DNA of 64,000 bases from CAVORB01 sp963698495 (GTDB taxonomy: Bacteria > Pseudomonadota > Gammaproteobacteria > Chromatiales > Chromatiaceae): assembly GCA_963698495.1 (NCBI GenBank), contig CAVORB010000020.1:248001-312000 (forward strand), given 5' to 3'. A program made the position numbers and the translations under genes. How positions within the stretch are numbered: the stretch's first letter is position 1; each line of letters starts with the position of its first letter. Positions 36,729 through 45,719 of the stretch are shown one piece after another. A model generated the notes under the pieces. The model saw only the letters and a list, made by a program, of their open reading frames with translations, was not told the origin of the DNA and ran no database searches.

Positions 36729-37070
36729 TCAAACCTTCTCCTTGATGCGGGCGGCCTTACCCGTGCGCCCGCGCAGGTAGTAGAGCTTGGCGCGGCGCAC
36801 ATCGCCCTTGCGCTTGACCTGGATGGAATCGACCAGCGGGCTGTAGGTCTGAAACGCGCGCTCCACACCCTCGCCATGGGAGATCTTGCGCACCGTGAAG
36901 GCGGAGTTGAGGCCGCGGTTCCGCTTGGCGATAACCACGCCCTCGAACGCCTGAAGACGCTCGCGGTTGCCTTCCCGCACCTTCACCTGCACCACCACGG
37001 TATCGCCCGGTGCGAAGTGGGGGACCTCGCGGCTCATCTGCTCTTTCTCGAGCTCCTCGATGATGTTCAT
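36729..37070 (-). CDS. rplS: Large subunit ribosomal protein L19
   Basis: 113-residue L19, located at the 30S-50S interface. Start at MNIIEELEKEQM; text VPHFAPGDTVVVQVKVREGNRERLQAFEGVVIAKRNRGLNSAFTVRKIS is diagnostic. It follows trmD by 19 bases in the classic rpsP-rimM-trmD-rplS operon. Confidence 0.99.
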   Translation of the reverse strand: MNIIEELEKEQMSREVPHFAPGDTVVVQVKVREGNRERLQAFEGVVIAKRNRGLNSAFTVRKISHGEGVERAFQTYSPLVDSIQVKRKGDVRRAKLYYLRGRTGKAARIKEKV

Positions 37071-37089
37071 GATGCTCTGGCTCCTATTC

Positions 37090-37833
37090 TCACCCAGCGT
37101 CTTGATGCTGCTGTATGAACTCATTCAGCAGCGCCTGCTCGGCCTCATTGAGGCCGCGGCGCCGCAACAAATCCGGGCGCCGCAGCCAGGTCCTTCCCAG
37201 GGCCTGCTGCAGACGCCAACGTTCGATCGCCCCGTGGTCCCCGCTCAGCAGTACCCCGGGGACCCGCATGCCTTCGATCTCCTCGGGACGCGTGAAGTGC
37301 GGGCAGTCGAGGAGGCCGTTCACGTGGGAATCCTGCTCGGCCGAATCCTCGTGTCCGAGGGCTCCCGGCAACAACCGGATCACGGCGTCGATCACGACCA
37401 TCGCCGCCAGCTCCCCGCCGCTCAACACGTAGTCGCCGATGGACCATTCCTCGTCCACATGGCGCTGAACCAGCCGCTCGTCGATGCCCTCGTAACGGCC
37501 GGCGATCAAGATCCAACCCGGTGCAGCCGCGATATTTGCCATCGCCGCCTGGTCCAGCGGTCGTCCCTGTGGCGTGAGATACGCGACCCGGCTCTGCGGC
37601 GCCGCGCGCCTGGCCTCGCCGATCGCGGACCTCAGGGGCTCCACCTTCATCACCATGCCGGGGCCGCCGCCATAAGGACGATCGTCCACGGTGCGATGCA
37701 CATCCTGGGCGTAGTCCCTTGGATTCCAGAGATGCAGCTCGGCGATCCCACGCCCCAGTGCCCTGCCCGTGACCCCGTGGGTCTCCAGGATCCGGAAAAG
37801 ATCCGGAAACAAGCTGATGACGTCGAAACGCAC
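37090..37833 (-). CDS. trmD: tRNA (guanine-N1)-methyltransferase
   Basis: 247-residue SPOUT-class enzyme making m1G37 in tRNAs that read CNN codons, preventing frameshifting. Start MRFDVISLFPDLF; DDRPYGGGPGMVMKVEPL, LIAGRYEGIDERLV and the trefoil-knot DYVLSGGELAAMVVIDAV are intact. Sixteen bases after rimM. Confidence 0.98.
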   Translation of the reverse strand: MRFDVISLFPDLFRILETHGVTGRALGRGIAELHLWNPRDYAQDVHRTVDDRPYGGGPGMVMKVEPLRSAIGEARRAAPQSRVAYLTPQGRPLDQAAMANIAAAPGWILIAGRYEGIDERLVQRHVDEEWSIGDYVLSGGELAAMVVIDAVIRLLPGALGHEDSAEQDSHVNGLLDCPHFTRPEEIEGMRVPGVLLSGDHGAIERWRLQQALGRTWLRRPDLLRRRGLNEAEQALLNEFIQQHQDAG

Positions 37834-37849
37834 GTCTGGGCTCCGGAAG

Positions 37850-38356
37850 TCAGAAATCCGGATCCCAATCGATCCGCATCAACCCGCGGTCGAAATCCAC
37901 GTCCTGGACGACGTCCTCCCACAGGAACGGAATCAACCGCTCGCGCGCCCCTTTCACCACCATCACATCGTTGGCAGCCGTGGCAAACAGGTGGTCGATG
38001 CGCCCGAGCGGCTCGCCCGCCAGCGTTTCGACACGCAGGCCTTCGAGATCGGCCCAGTAAAACTCGTCGCTACTCGCCGGCGGCAGCTGATCCCGACGTA
38101 CGGCGATCTCCAGGCCGACGAGCTCGGACGCCTGATCCCGGTCGTCGCATCCCTTGAGTCTGGCGATCAGGCCCTTCCCCTGCCGCCGTCCCTCGGCCGG
38201 CTCGCGCTCAAGCCGGGCCGCGCCCAGATACCAGGGCGAGTAAGCCAGGATGTTCTCCCGGGGCTCGGTCTCGGAGAAGATCTTTATCCAGCCTCGGACG
38301 CCGAACAGTCCCGCAATGCGCCCCAGTACCAGCATCCGTGGCGGCGGTAGCTGCAT
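37850..38356 (-). CDS. rimM: Ribosome maturation factor RimM
   Basis: 168-residue 30S maturation factor binding S19. Start chosen at MQLPPPRMLVLGRIAGLFGVRGWIKIFSETEP, which keeps the PRC and RimM domains intact; an upstream in-frame ATG overlaps rpsP and adds basic residues. C terminus contains the PRC-barrel segment ATAANDVMVVKGARERLIPFL. Confidence 0.95.
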   Translation of the reverse strand: MQLPPPRMLVLGRIAGLFGVRGWIKIFSETEPRENILAYSPWYLGAARLEREPAEGRRQGKGLIARLKGCDDRDQASELVGLEIAVRRDQLPPASSDEFYWADLEGLRVETLAGEPLGRIDHLFATAANDVMVVKGARERLIPFLWEDVVQDVDFDRGLMRIDWDPDF

Positions 38357-38393
38357 CTTAGTCCCGCCACCTGCCACGCGGCTTCTCGAACGC

Positions 38394-38660
38394 TCAGGAT
38401 GCCGCCGGCGCCTCGGCTTCCTTGGCCGCCTGCTTGAGAAGTTGCGCGGCGCGCTCGGTGGGTTTCGCACCCTGGCTCAGCCAGTACTCCGCACGGCCGC
38501 GGTCGACGCGCAAACGAACCTCACCGCCGATCGCGATGGGGTTGAAGAAACCGATGCGCTCGATGTAACGCCCGTCGCGCTTCGAGCGCTGATCGGCGAC
38601 AACGAGATGATAGAAGGGACGCTTCTTGGCGCCACCTCTGGACAGACGAATCGATACCAT
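38394..38660 (-). CDS. rpsP: Small subunit ribosomal protein S16
   Basis: 88-residue S16. MVSIRLSRGGAKKRPFYHLVVADQRSKRDGRYIERIGFFNP is unmistakable. Lies 94 bases downstream of ffh and heads rpsP-rimM-trmD-rplS. Confidence 0.99.
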   Translation of the reverse strand: MVSIRLSRGGAKKRPFYHLVVADQRSKRDGRYIERIGFFNPIAIGGEVRLRVDRGRAEYWLSQGAKPTERAAQLLKQAAKEAEAPAAS

Positions 38661-38754
38661 GTTCAGCCCTGATCCGAAATTGTTGCGATCGCAGCGCGGG
38701 TAAACGCGCAAATATACACGAATCCGATGAAATTGGAAGACCGCTTCCCGTCGC

Positions 38755-40130
38755 TCAGAACGGGAGCCCGCCGGGGGGCATGCCTCCGGGCATACGACCC
38801 TTGAGGCCACGCAGCATCCTGGCCATGCCCCCGCCCTTCATCTTCTTCATCATCTTCTGCATCTGGGTGAACTGCTTCAGCAGCCGGTTGACGTCCTGCA
38901 CCTGGGTACCCGAGCCGAGCGCGATACGGCGTTTGCGCGCCCCCTTGATGACGGCCGGAAACGCGCGCTCCTGGGGCGTCATGGAGTTGATGATCGCGAC
39001 CAGCTTCACCACCTCCTTGTCGTTGACCTGGCGTTTGACGTGATCGGGAACCTGGGTCATGCCCGGAAGCTTTTCCATCAGGCCTGCCATACCCCCCAGG
39101 CTGGACATCTGCTGCAGCTGATCGCGAAAGTCCGCCAGATCGAACCCCTGACCCTTCCGCAGCTTGGTTACCAGCTCCTGGGCCTTGTCCCGATCGACCT
39201 TGCTCTGCACCTCCTCCACCAAGGAGAGGACATCGCCCATGCCGAGGATGCGCGAGGCGACGCGGTCGGGATGGAAGGGCTCAAGCGCGGTTGTCTTCTC
39301 TCCCACACCAAGGAACTTGATGGGCTTGCCGGTGATGAGGCGTATCGACAAGGCGGCACCACCGCGCGCGTCGCCGTCTGCCTTGGTCAGAACCACGCCG
39401 CTGAGGGGAAGCGCGTCGTTGAAGGCCTTGGCCGTGTTGGCGGCGTCCTGGCCGGTCATGCTGTCGACCACGAACAGGGTCTCCACCGGGGCAGAGCGCG
39501 CCGTGCAGGCGCCTGATCTCCTCCATCATGTCCGCGTCCACATGCAGGCGCCCGGCGGTGTCGACGATCAGCACGTCCTTGAACTGCTTGCGCGCCGCTT
39601 CCAAGGCACCGCGGGCGATATGCAGACGGGTCCTGATCGCCCCGCGAGGGGTGGAAGGACGCCCCGACCTCGCCCGCCAAGGTCTCGAGCTGATCGATCG
39701 CGGCGGGGCGGTAGACGTCGCAGCTCACCACCATCACGCTCTTCTTGTGACGTTCCTGCAGCCAACGGGCGAGCTTCGCCACGCTGGTCGTCTTGCCCGA
39801 GCCCTGCAGCCCCGCCATCAGCACGACCGCCGGCGGAGCGACCGACAGATCCAGACCCTCGTTCGCGTCGCCCATGACGTGCACAAGCTCGTCGTTGACG
39901 ATCTTCACCAGCATCTGGCCCGGCGTCAGGCTCTTCATGACCTGCTCGCCCATGGCCTTCTCGCGCACCGCGTCGACGAAGGTGCGCACCACCGGCAAGG
40001 CAACATCGGCCTCCAGGAGGGCCATGCGCACCTCGCGCATGGTTGCCGCAACATTCTCCTCGGTCAGCCGGCCTTGACCACGCAGGTTATTGAGAACGCG
40101 ACCGAAGCGCTCCTGGAGATTCTCGAACAT
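38755..40130 (-). CDS. ffh: Signal recognition particle protein Ffh, with two 1-nt frameshifts
   Basis: SRP GTPase that targets membrane proteins co-translationally; essential in bacteria. The frame from MFENLQERFGRVLNN (NG domain, GTP site GLQGSGKTT) holds to about 39640, shifts one base to EAARKQFKDVLIVDTAGRLHVDADMMEEI, and shifts again at the GGGG run 39488-39491 to ETLFVVDSMTGQDAANTAKAF through the Met-rich M domain (MKKMKGGGMARMLRG). Removing two inserted bases gives 457 residues, the normal length, with no loss of conserved text. That points to sequence errors. Confidence 0.95.
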
Positions 40131-40247
40131 CGTCTTTCCAACCGATCTGTTTGGGGATGGGGGAGTATAAGGAATTCGACCAGGCCGCGTCAGGCACCTG
40201 TCGGCCGGCTTTTCCGCGCGCGCGCCTTTGTGCCATCATCGCCTGCC

Positions 40248-41057
40248 ATGAGCCATTTCCACATCGCGCTGCTCGCCATCCTGCTCTACCTCGCCAGCGG
40301 CGGAACGATCGCGCTACGGCTGTTCAAGCGCTCGCAAGCTGGCCTGCCGAGCCGCAATCTGGTTCTGGGGTTGGGCTTCGCCGGGCTGGCGCTGCACACC
40401 TGGTTGCTCTACGACGCCATCTTCAGCCAGCAGGGCATGAACCTCGCCTTCTTCAACGCCCTGGCGCTGACCTCCTGGACGGTGGTCACCCTGCTGCTCA
40501 TATCCAGCCTCACCAAGCCGGTGGAGAATCTGGGGATTCTCCTGCTCCCCCTGGCCGCACTGACCGTCTACCTCGAGGCCCGCTACCCCAGCGTAGGCTT
40601 CATGCGCGCATCGACGGGCTGGGGCATCAAGATTCACGTCCTGCTCTCCATGCTGGCCTACAGCCTGCTCACCCTGGCCAGCGTGCAGGCCATCTTGCTC
40701 GCGGTCCAGGACCACCACCTGCGCTCGCGCAGGCCCGGCGGATTCGTGCGGGCACTGCCGCCGCTGCAAACGATGGAGAGCCTGCTGTTCGAGATGATTG
40801 GCGCCGGCTTCGTGCTGCTGACCCTGGCGCTCGCCAGCGGCTTCCTGTTCCTGGAGGACATGCTTGCCCAGCACCTGGTGCACAAGACCGTGCTGTCGAC
40901 CCTCGGCTGGCTGGTGTTCGGGGCGCTCCTGATCGGGCGCTTCCGCTACGGGTGGCGCGGGCGCACCGCCATCATCTGGACCCTGAGCGGATTCGTCATC
41001 CTGATCCTGGCCTACTTCGGCAGCAAGGCGGTGCTCGAGCTCATCCTTCGGCGTTGA
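40248..41057 (+). CDS. CcsA/YpjD-type cytochrome c assembly-like membrane protein
   Basis: 269-residue membrane protein with eight predicted segments, belonging to the CcsA/ResC-like family often found next to ffh (YpjD type). Conserved features are the early LHTWLL, HVLLSMLAYSLLTLASVQAILLAVQDHHLR and the late segment before the tryptophan-bearing helix. Members are related to haem handlers for cytochrome c, but the function of the YpjD branch is unproven. Starts at the ATG in CCATGAGC; it diverges from ffh. Confidence 0.9.
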   Translation: MSHFHIALLAILLYLASGGTIALRLFKRSQAGLPSRNLVLGLGFAGLALHTWLLYDAIFSQQGMNLAFFNALALTSWTVVTLLLISSLTKPVENLGILLLPLAALTVYLEARYPSVGFMRASTGWGIKIHVLLSMLAYSLLTLASVQAILLAVQDHHLRSRRPGGFVRALPPLQTMESLLFEMIGAGFVLLTLALASGFLFLEDMLAQHLVHKTVLSTLGWLVFGALLIGRFRYGWRGRTAIIWTLSGFVILILAYFGSKAVLELILRR

Positions 41058-41664
41058 GTAGCGCGTCGTAACGCGCCAGGTCCGTGGGGCGATCCAGGTC
41101 CCAAAGGACCGGCAGCTCCCGCCAGTCCCAGCCCAAGGCGCGCAGCCGCCCCCTGGTCGTGTCCGCGACCGCCCCGGTGCCCCACGGCACGCCGGAGAAG
41201 AGCTCCAGCGCTGTCCGCTTCAGTCCGAGCAGCACATATCCGCCGTCCTCGACCGGACCGAGCACCGCGTCCGTATCGGCCAGTGCTTGCAAGGCGGCGC
41301 GGACATATTCAGCGTCGAGCCCCGGACAGTCGGCGCCGACCAGCACCACGGCGCCCGCCCGCCGCAGGGCCTCATCCGCGGCATTGCGCATGCGATCCCC
41401 CAGATCGGCTCCGCGCTGGACGTGGCGTTGCAGGCCGTGGGCGCGGCCAAGCGCGGGAAACGGCGGTGCATCGATCGCGGGCGAGCACCAGAGCTCGACC
41501 GGCGCAAGCCCGGCTCCGACGAGCCGGACCACGGTCTCGACCAGCAATTGACGTTGCAGCTCGGCCGCCTGCCCAGGCGTCAGGGGCGGCACCAGGCGCG
41601 TCTTCACTTGCCCCGGCCGTGGCGCCTTGGCGAGGATGAGAATGCGCGCGTGCGGGAATTCCAT
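41041..41664 (-). CDS. TIGR04282-type glycosyltransferase (DUF2064, arsenosugar cassette)
   Basis: 207-residue nucleotide-sugar transferase-like protein with the family opening ILILAKAPRPGQVKTRLVPPLTPGQAA, LVGADCPGLDAEYV and LGPVEDGGYVLLGL. Such proteins sit beside TIGR04283 transferases and ArsS. The start was set at MEFPHARILIL; an upstream in-frame ATG overlaps the neighbour. Its 3' end overlaps the convergent CcsA-like gene by 17 bases. Confidence 0.92.
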   Translation of the reverse strand: MEFPHARILILAKAPRPGQVKTRLVPPLTPGQAAELQRQLLVETVVRLVGAGLAPVELWCSPAIDAPPFPALGRAHGLQRHVQRGADLGDRMRNAADEALRRAGAVVLVGADCPGLDAEYVRAALQALADTDAVLGPVEDGGYVLLGLKRTALELFSGVPWGTGAVADTTRGRLRALGWDWRELPVLWDLDRPTDLARYDALLNAEG

Positions 41665-41687
41665 GCGAGCCAGGGCGTCAGCCCGCC

Positions 41688-42416
41688 TCACCGGCCCTTT
41701 TCCGGGGACCAGTGAGAGCCCGAGCCGGGCACGGCGCTCGGATAGTAGATGCGCGCCAGCCAGTCTGGGTCCGCCCCCAACCAATAGGCACCGCGCAGGA
41801 ACCACATGAGTGCGATGGTGCGCCAGATACCGTCACGGTCCCAGCGGCGGCTGGACGCCAGCACGGGCTCCGGAATGCAAGCAGGGCGGGCGAGGCGTTT
41901 GAGCCGCCGGCTAATCGCCAGGTCCTCCATGAGCGCGATCTCGGGGAAGCCGCCCACCCGCTGAAACAGGTCTCGGCGCACGAACATGCCTTGGTCGCCC
42001 GTCACAATGCCGCTCAAACGGCTCCTCAGGTTCATCATCCGCTCGATGACGCGGAGCATGGGCGCGGCGCCGTCGAGGCGGACGTCGAAGCGGCCCCAGC
42101 CGGGTCCGTCGAGGGCGCATTCCAGGACCGCTAAAGCTGCGTCGGGTGGCGGCCGGGTATCCAGATGCAGGAACCACAACACCGCCCCCGAGGCCGCCCT
42201 TGCCCCCTTGTTCATCTGCACCGCCCTTCCGGGCCGCCCGCACTCGACAAGATCCGCCAGCCCGGAGGCACATTCCAGGGTACCGTCGGTGCTTCCCCCG
42301 TCGGCAAGAATGAGCTCGTGACCTGCCTCGCGCAGGGGTTGCAGCGCGGAGAGTCTGCCGGCGACGATCGCCGCCTCGTTGAGACAAGGGATGACTAAAG
42401 AGATCAACGCACTCAC
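41688..42416 (-). CDS. TIGR04283-type arsenosugar-associated glycosyltransferase
   Basis: 242-residue GT2-like transferase: SLVIPCLNEAAIVAGRL, ILADGGSTDGTLE (nucleotide site and DxD region), GRAVQMNKGARAASGAVLWFLHLDTRPP and the GDQGMFVRRDLF motif. It precedes the TIGR04282 gene by 23 bases and follows arsS, the standard arsenosugar gene set. The sugar donor and acceptor are not evident from sequence. Confidence 0.93.
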   Translation of the reverse strand: MSALISLVIPCLNEAAIVAGRLSALQPLREAGHELILADGGSTDGTLECASGLADLVECGRPGRAVQMNKGARAASGAVLWFLHLDTRPPPDAALAVLECALDGPGWGRFDVRLDGAAPMLRVIERMMNLRSRLSGIVTGDQGMFVRRDLFQRVGGFPEIALMEDLAISRRLKRLARPACIPEPVLASSRRWDRDGIWRTIALMWFLRGAYWLGADPDWLARIYYPSAVPGSGSHWSPEKGR

Positions 42417-42488
42417 GGGAGAACGGAAAAGAGCGGCGGGGCCTGACTCAAGCTGGCGTGACGTGAGGCGGACAAAGTGCGCTCAGAC

Positions 42489-43463
42489 TCACCCGCCTGC
42501 GCTCGCGCCAAGCGCCCCGCCGCAGCTGCTGCCCTGGCCCGCGGTGCAGCCGTAACAGTGCTCACCGACGCGAATGGGCCGCCCCTCCAGGGCGTCGGCG
42601 GCAAGGTCGCGGATGCTGAGCGGTCGGCCACGATGCTCCAGGGCGAGACCCATCATCTGATTGAAATCGCAGTCGTACACCTGGCCCTGCCAGTCTACGC
42701 TAATCAGGCTGCGACACATCACCTCATCCAGGTTTTCCTCACGGTGAGCGGACTTCAACAGGTCCAGGTACTCGCCGAAACGACCCAGGGACTGCAGCAT
42801 GCTTCCGAAGCGCTTGACGGGCATGTTCGCGAGTGTCAGCAGGCGATCGAAACGCACGCCGTAGCGTTCACCCAGGACGCGCTTGTAATCCGCCTCCAGG
42901 GCACATTGCGGCGGCGGAAGGACCGGCCCTTGCGGGTTGTAGACCAAATTGAGCACCAGCCCCGATGCGCCATCGCCGAAACCCGCGGCGTTGAGTCGAC
43001 GCAGGCCGCGGATGCTTGCCTCGAACACTCCATGGCCACGCTGCGCATCGACGTTTTCCTCCAGGTAGCAGGGCAGGGACGCCACCACCTGCACCTGGTG
43101 TTGGGCCAGAAACTCGGCAAGCCCCGCCTGGCCGGGGTCTTCCAGAATGGTCAGGTTGCAGCGGTCGATCACCTGGACATCGAGTCCCGCGGCCTCCCGC
43201 ACCAGGCGGCGGAAGCTCGGGTTCAGCTCCGGCGCCCCACCGGTCAGATCGAGCGTCGCGGGACGATTCGCGCGCAGAAAGGCCAGCACTGCGTCGACCG
43301 TTTCCGAAGACATCTCTTCGACCCGCGCGGGACCGGCGTCCACGTGGCAGTGGACGCAAGACTGGTTGCAACGGTAGCCGAGGTTGACCTGTACCGAGTC
43401 GAGCCGGCCGCGGGTGATCGCCGGGAAATCGGAGGGAAAGAGCAGGGGTTTGGAATCCAGCAT
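42489..43463 (-). CDS. arsS: Arsenosugar biosynthesis radical SAM protein ArsS
   Basis: 324-residue radical SAM enzyme thought to add the adenosyl-derived ribose group to dimethylarsenic. The Fe-S motif is CNQSCVHC (cluster cysteines about residues 32-39), the SAM loop LTGGAPELNP follows, and the C-terminal DUF3641 part has CYGCTAGQGSSCGGAL. No arsM methyltransferase is in the window, so the arsenic methylation step must be encoded elsewhere. Confidence 0.94.
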   Translation of the reverse strand: MLDSKPLLFPSDFPAITRGRLDSVQVNLGYRCNQSCVHCHVDAGPARVEEMSSETVDAVLAFLRANRPATLDLTGGAPELNPSFRRLVREAAGLDVQVIDRCNLTILEDPGQAGLAEFLAQHQVQVVASLPCYLEENVDAQRGHGVFEASIRGLRRLNAAGFGDGASGLVLNLVYNPQGPVLPPPQCALEADYKRVLGERYGVRFDRLLTLANMPVKRFGSMLQSLGRFGEYLDLLKSAHREENLDEVMCRSLISVDWQGQVYDCDFNQMMGLALEHRGRPLSIRDLAADALEGRPIRVGEHCYGCTAGQGSSCGGALGASAGG

Positions 43464-43503
43464 GGGCGACTCCCGCGGGAACTTCGATCGACCCGAGGAC
43501 CGA

Positions 43504-43534
43504 TTGTCAAGGCCGGGCGCAAAGGTGCTAGAAT
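43504..43534 (+). promoter_or_regulatory. Likely promoter of the tRNA-Ala/tRNA-Arg genes
   Basis: TTGTCA (43504-43509) and TAGAAT (43529-43534), with a GC-rich discriminator GCGCC after the -10, typical of stringently controlled stable-RNA promoters. The 19-base spacer is longer than ideal. It lies about 80 bases before tRNA-Ala. Confidence 0.55.
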
Positions 43535-43612
43535 GCGCCCTCGCACCCGAATTGGACAGCGCGGTCTCCGATGGTTCCTCCTGACCGTGCTTCCCGATGG
43601 CGACAGTGCAAC

Positions 43613-43688
<76 letters not shown>

Positions 43689-43757
43689 ATCCGATCACGG
43701 ACTCGTGTTCCGCAATCGACCATCTTCCGCTTTCCAGCGCGCGCCGCTCAGCACGAC

Positions 43758-43834
43758 GCCCTCGTAGCTCAGCAGGATAGAGCAATCGCCTCCTAAGCGA
43801 TAGGTCGTGGGTTCGAATCCCGCCGAGGGCACCA
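43758..43834 (+). tRNA. tRNA-Arg (anticodon CCT), integration site
   Basis: 77 bases with encoded CCA. Acceptor stem GCCCTCG/CGAGGGC is perfect; anticodon loop CTCCTAA gives CCT, reading AGG; T arm with GGTTCGAATCCC loop region. An integrase gene ends 16 bases beyond the 3' end, so the 3' half of this tRNA is the probable attB for the element. Confidence 0.96.
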
Positions 43835-43849
43835 ACTTCCCGTTTTCAT

Positions 43850-44981
43850 TCAAGAAGTTAGCGTACTCGTCACAGAACGCTCCCTGTCCAATCTTCCTCG
43901 AACGTGACCAGAACGTGACTCGTGGTCCAAGACTTCCACCGCGCCGCGCGTATTCTCCGGTGCAAGGTGCGCGTACCGCTCCGTCACCTTGATGGTACTG
44001 TGACCGAGCAGGTCGCGGATCTGGGCCAGCGGCACTCCCGCTTGCGCGAGCCAAGCGGCGCAGGTGTGGCGAAGATCATGCAGATGGAAGTCATCGATCC
44101 CCGCCCGGGCGCATGCGGACGCGAAGCTGTTTTTGACGTCCCCGATGCGATTTCCGTTGCGCCGGCAAAACACCCAAGGACTGGTCGGCACGTACTCATC
44201 GCAAAACCGTTTACGACTAACCACGGCTTCATAAGCGTTCCGGTTCAGCGGCACCGAACGTCTTTTGCCTGCCTTCGTGTGGCGGGCCTCGAGGTAGATG
44301 AGTCGATGCTCCAGATCCACCCGGTCCCATTCCAACCCGAGGAGCTCCGCGCGACGCATGCCAGTGTGCAAAGCAATCCGGATCAGATCCGGCAGGTGAG
44401 GTGCGCGCGGCTCGTTGCCAGCCTCCTTGATCAAGGTCTCAGCCTGTGCCCGAGTGATCCACCGCACCCGCCCTTCCGGCTCCCGCTGCCGGCAACCTCG
44501 CGCGGGATTCGGGTATGTCCCAACCCCATTCCCGCTGGGCATACCCGATGGCAGCAGAGAACATTCCAATCTCCTTGTTGATCGTGCTTGCTCCCGCACC
44601 TTGTTTGCGTCGTTTGGCGACGTAGCTACGGACTTCGGTCGAAGTGAGCGTCGTCAAGTCACATCCACTGAACTCCTCGTAGAGCTTGGCGACCGCATAA
44701 CGAATAGCGCACCTCGCCTGCCGTTTCTCACGAAACGCATATTCGACGTAGGGCAGCATTAGCTCGTCGAACGTCCGGGTCGGTTGCTCGCCCCAGTGCT
44801 TGGCCCGATGAGCATCGAGCCTCCACTTGCTTAGAATCGCCTCGGCTTCGTGGCGATCGGCAGTTCCAGTACTTTGGCGAGTTCGTCGGCCGCTTGCATC
44901 CGTGTAAGAGGCCCACCAGTATGGCGAGTCCGTCCGCCGATAGAGACCGTCCTGATCCCTCGTCTTGCGCTTTCTAGGCAT
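43850..44981 (-). CDS. int: Tyrosine site-specific integrase, with a 1-nt frameshift
   Basis: Phage-type tyrosine recombinase that inserts the element at tRNA-Arg. The N-terminal 160 codons (arm-binding part GLYRRTDSPYWWASYTDASG and core-binding domain) end in frame at EWGWDIP. The catalytic domain resumes one base later at NPARGCRQREPEGRVRWIT; an extra G within CCCGAATCCC near 44510 explains it. Catalytic residues are all visible: Arg in TGMRRAELL, Lys in HTKAGKRR, HLHDLRHT, and LGHSTIKVTERYAHL with the nucleophilic Tyr. Reconstructed length 376. It points away from the tRNA. Confidence 0.93.
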
Positions 44982-45220
44982 GTGCTTTCCTCCCGCACAT
45001 CCCGCCCCGCGCTCTGCGGATTTTGCGCCTTACAATCCAGCCGGTCCACATACGAGCGCACGGAGGCCGCGCTGACGAGCAGTCGCCTACCAACACGGCG
45101 GGGCTCAATCTCCCCAGCCTCAAGCAGTCGGCGCACGGTGCGGGTGGAGATTCCGCCAAGCTGTCGGGCGGCCTCTTCGAGGGACCAGAGCAACGTGTCG
45201 GTCACAGGCGGCACTCGCAT
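44831..45220 (-). CDS. Excisionase-like helix-turn-helix protein
   Basis: Short DNA-binding protein with a MerR/excisionase-type winged HTH: LWSLEEAARQLGGISTRTVRRLLEAGEIEPRRVGRRLLVSAASVRSYVDRL, residues 10-60. Such proteins direct excision or regulate the integrase. As read it has 129 residues and overlaps int by 150 bases with an unconvincing tail. A one-base correction after the HTH would stop it at a TAG overlapping the int start by eight bases, a more natural arrangement. That correction is inference. Confidence 0.78.
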   Translation of the reverse strand: MRVPPVTDTLLWSLEEAARQLGGISTRTVRRLLEAGEIEPRRVGRRLLVSAASVRSYVDRLDCKAQNPQSAGRDVREESTCLESARRGIRTVSIGGRTRHTGGPLTRMQAADELAKVLELPIATKPRRF

Positions 45221-45719
45221 TGATCCCGCAGGCTTTCGGCGATCGTCTCCGCCTGGGGTGATAGGTGGTCAAAGACCGGCGGGCTGACGGATTGGGGGGC
45301 GGTATGCGGCATCACGTCTCCTGGTAGATGGCAACTCAACCGCCAGCCTAGCCAAAGCGCAACGTCCGGGCCGCCGTGAAAGGTGTCGGGAAACAGGCGC
45401 CTTTTGAAGAGGTCGCTTGCGTAGCCCGGTCCTCGCGCAGCTTAAGCTGCCGCAACCCTGAACCAACCTCAATCGCCCCTGGGCACGTGTGGACATGTTC
45501 TCGGGCGCACGCAGGCATGGCCTCGATGCCATTTGACCCGCTTTAGCGGCCAATGCGTTCAGTCGCGGCTTGGCCCAGGCAACTGTGCTTTCCTCGATTT
45601 GCCGGCCCTCTTCCGACATGCCCCGCACCCCCCGTGTTTCCACATACCTAACTAATGTGAAACACGACCTCGGTATTCACCCGCACCCAAAAGCCCCTGT
45701 GAAAGCGCATTTCGCGACT

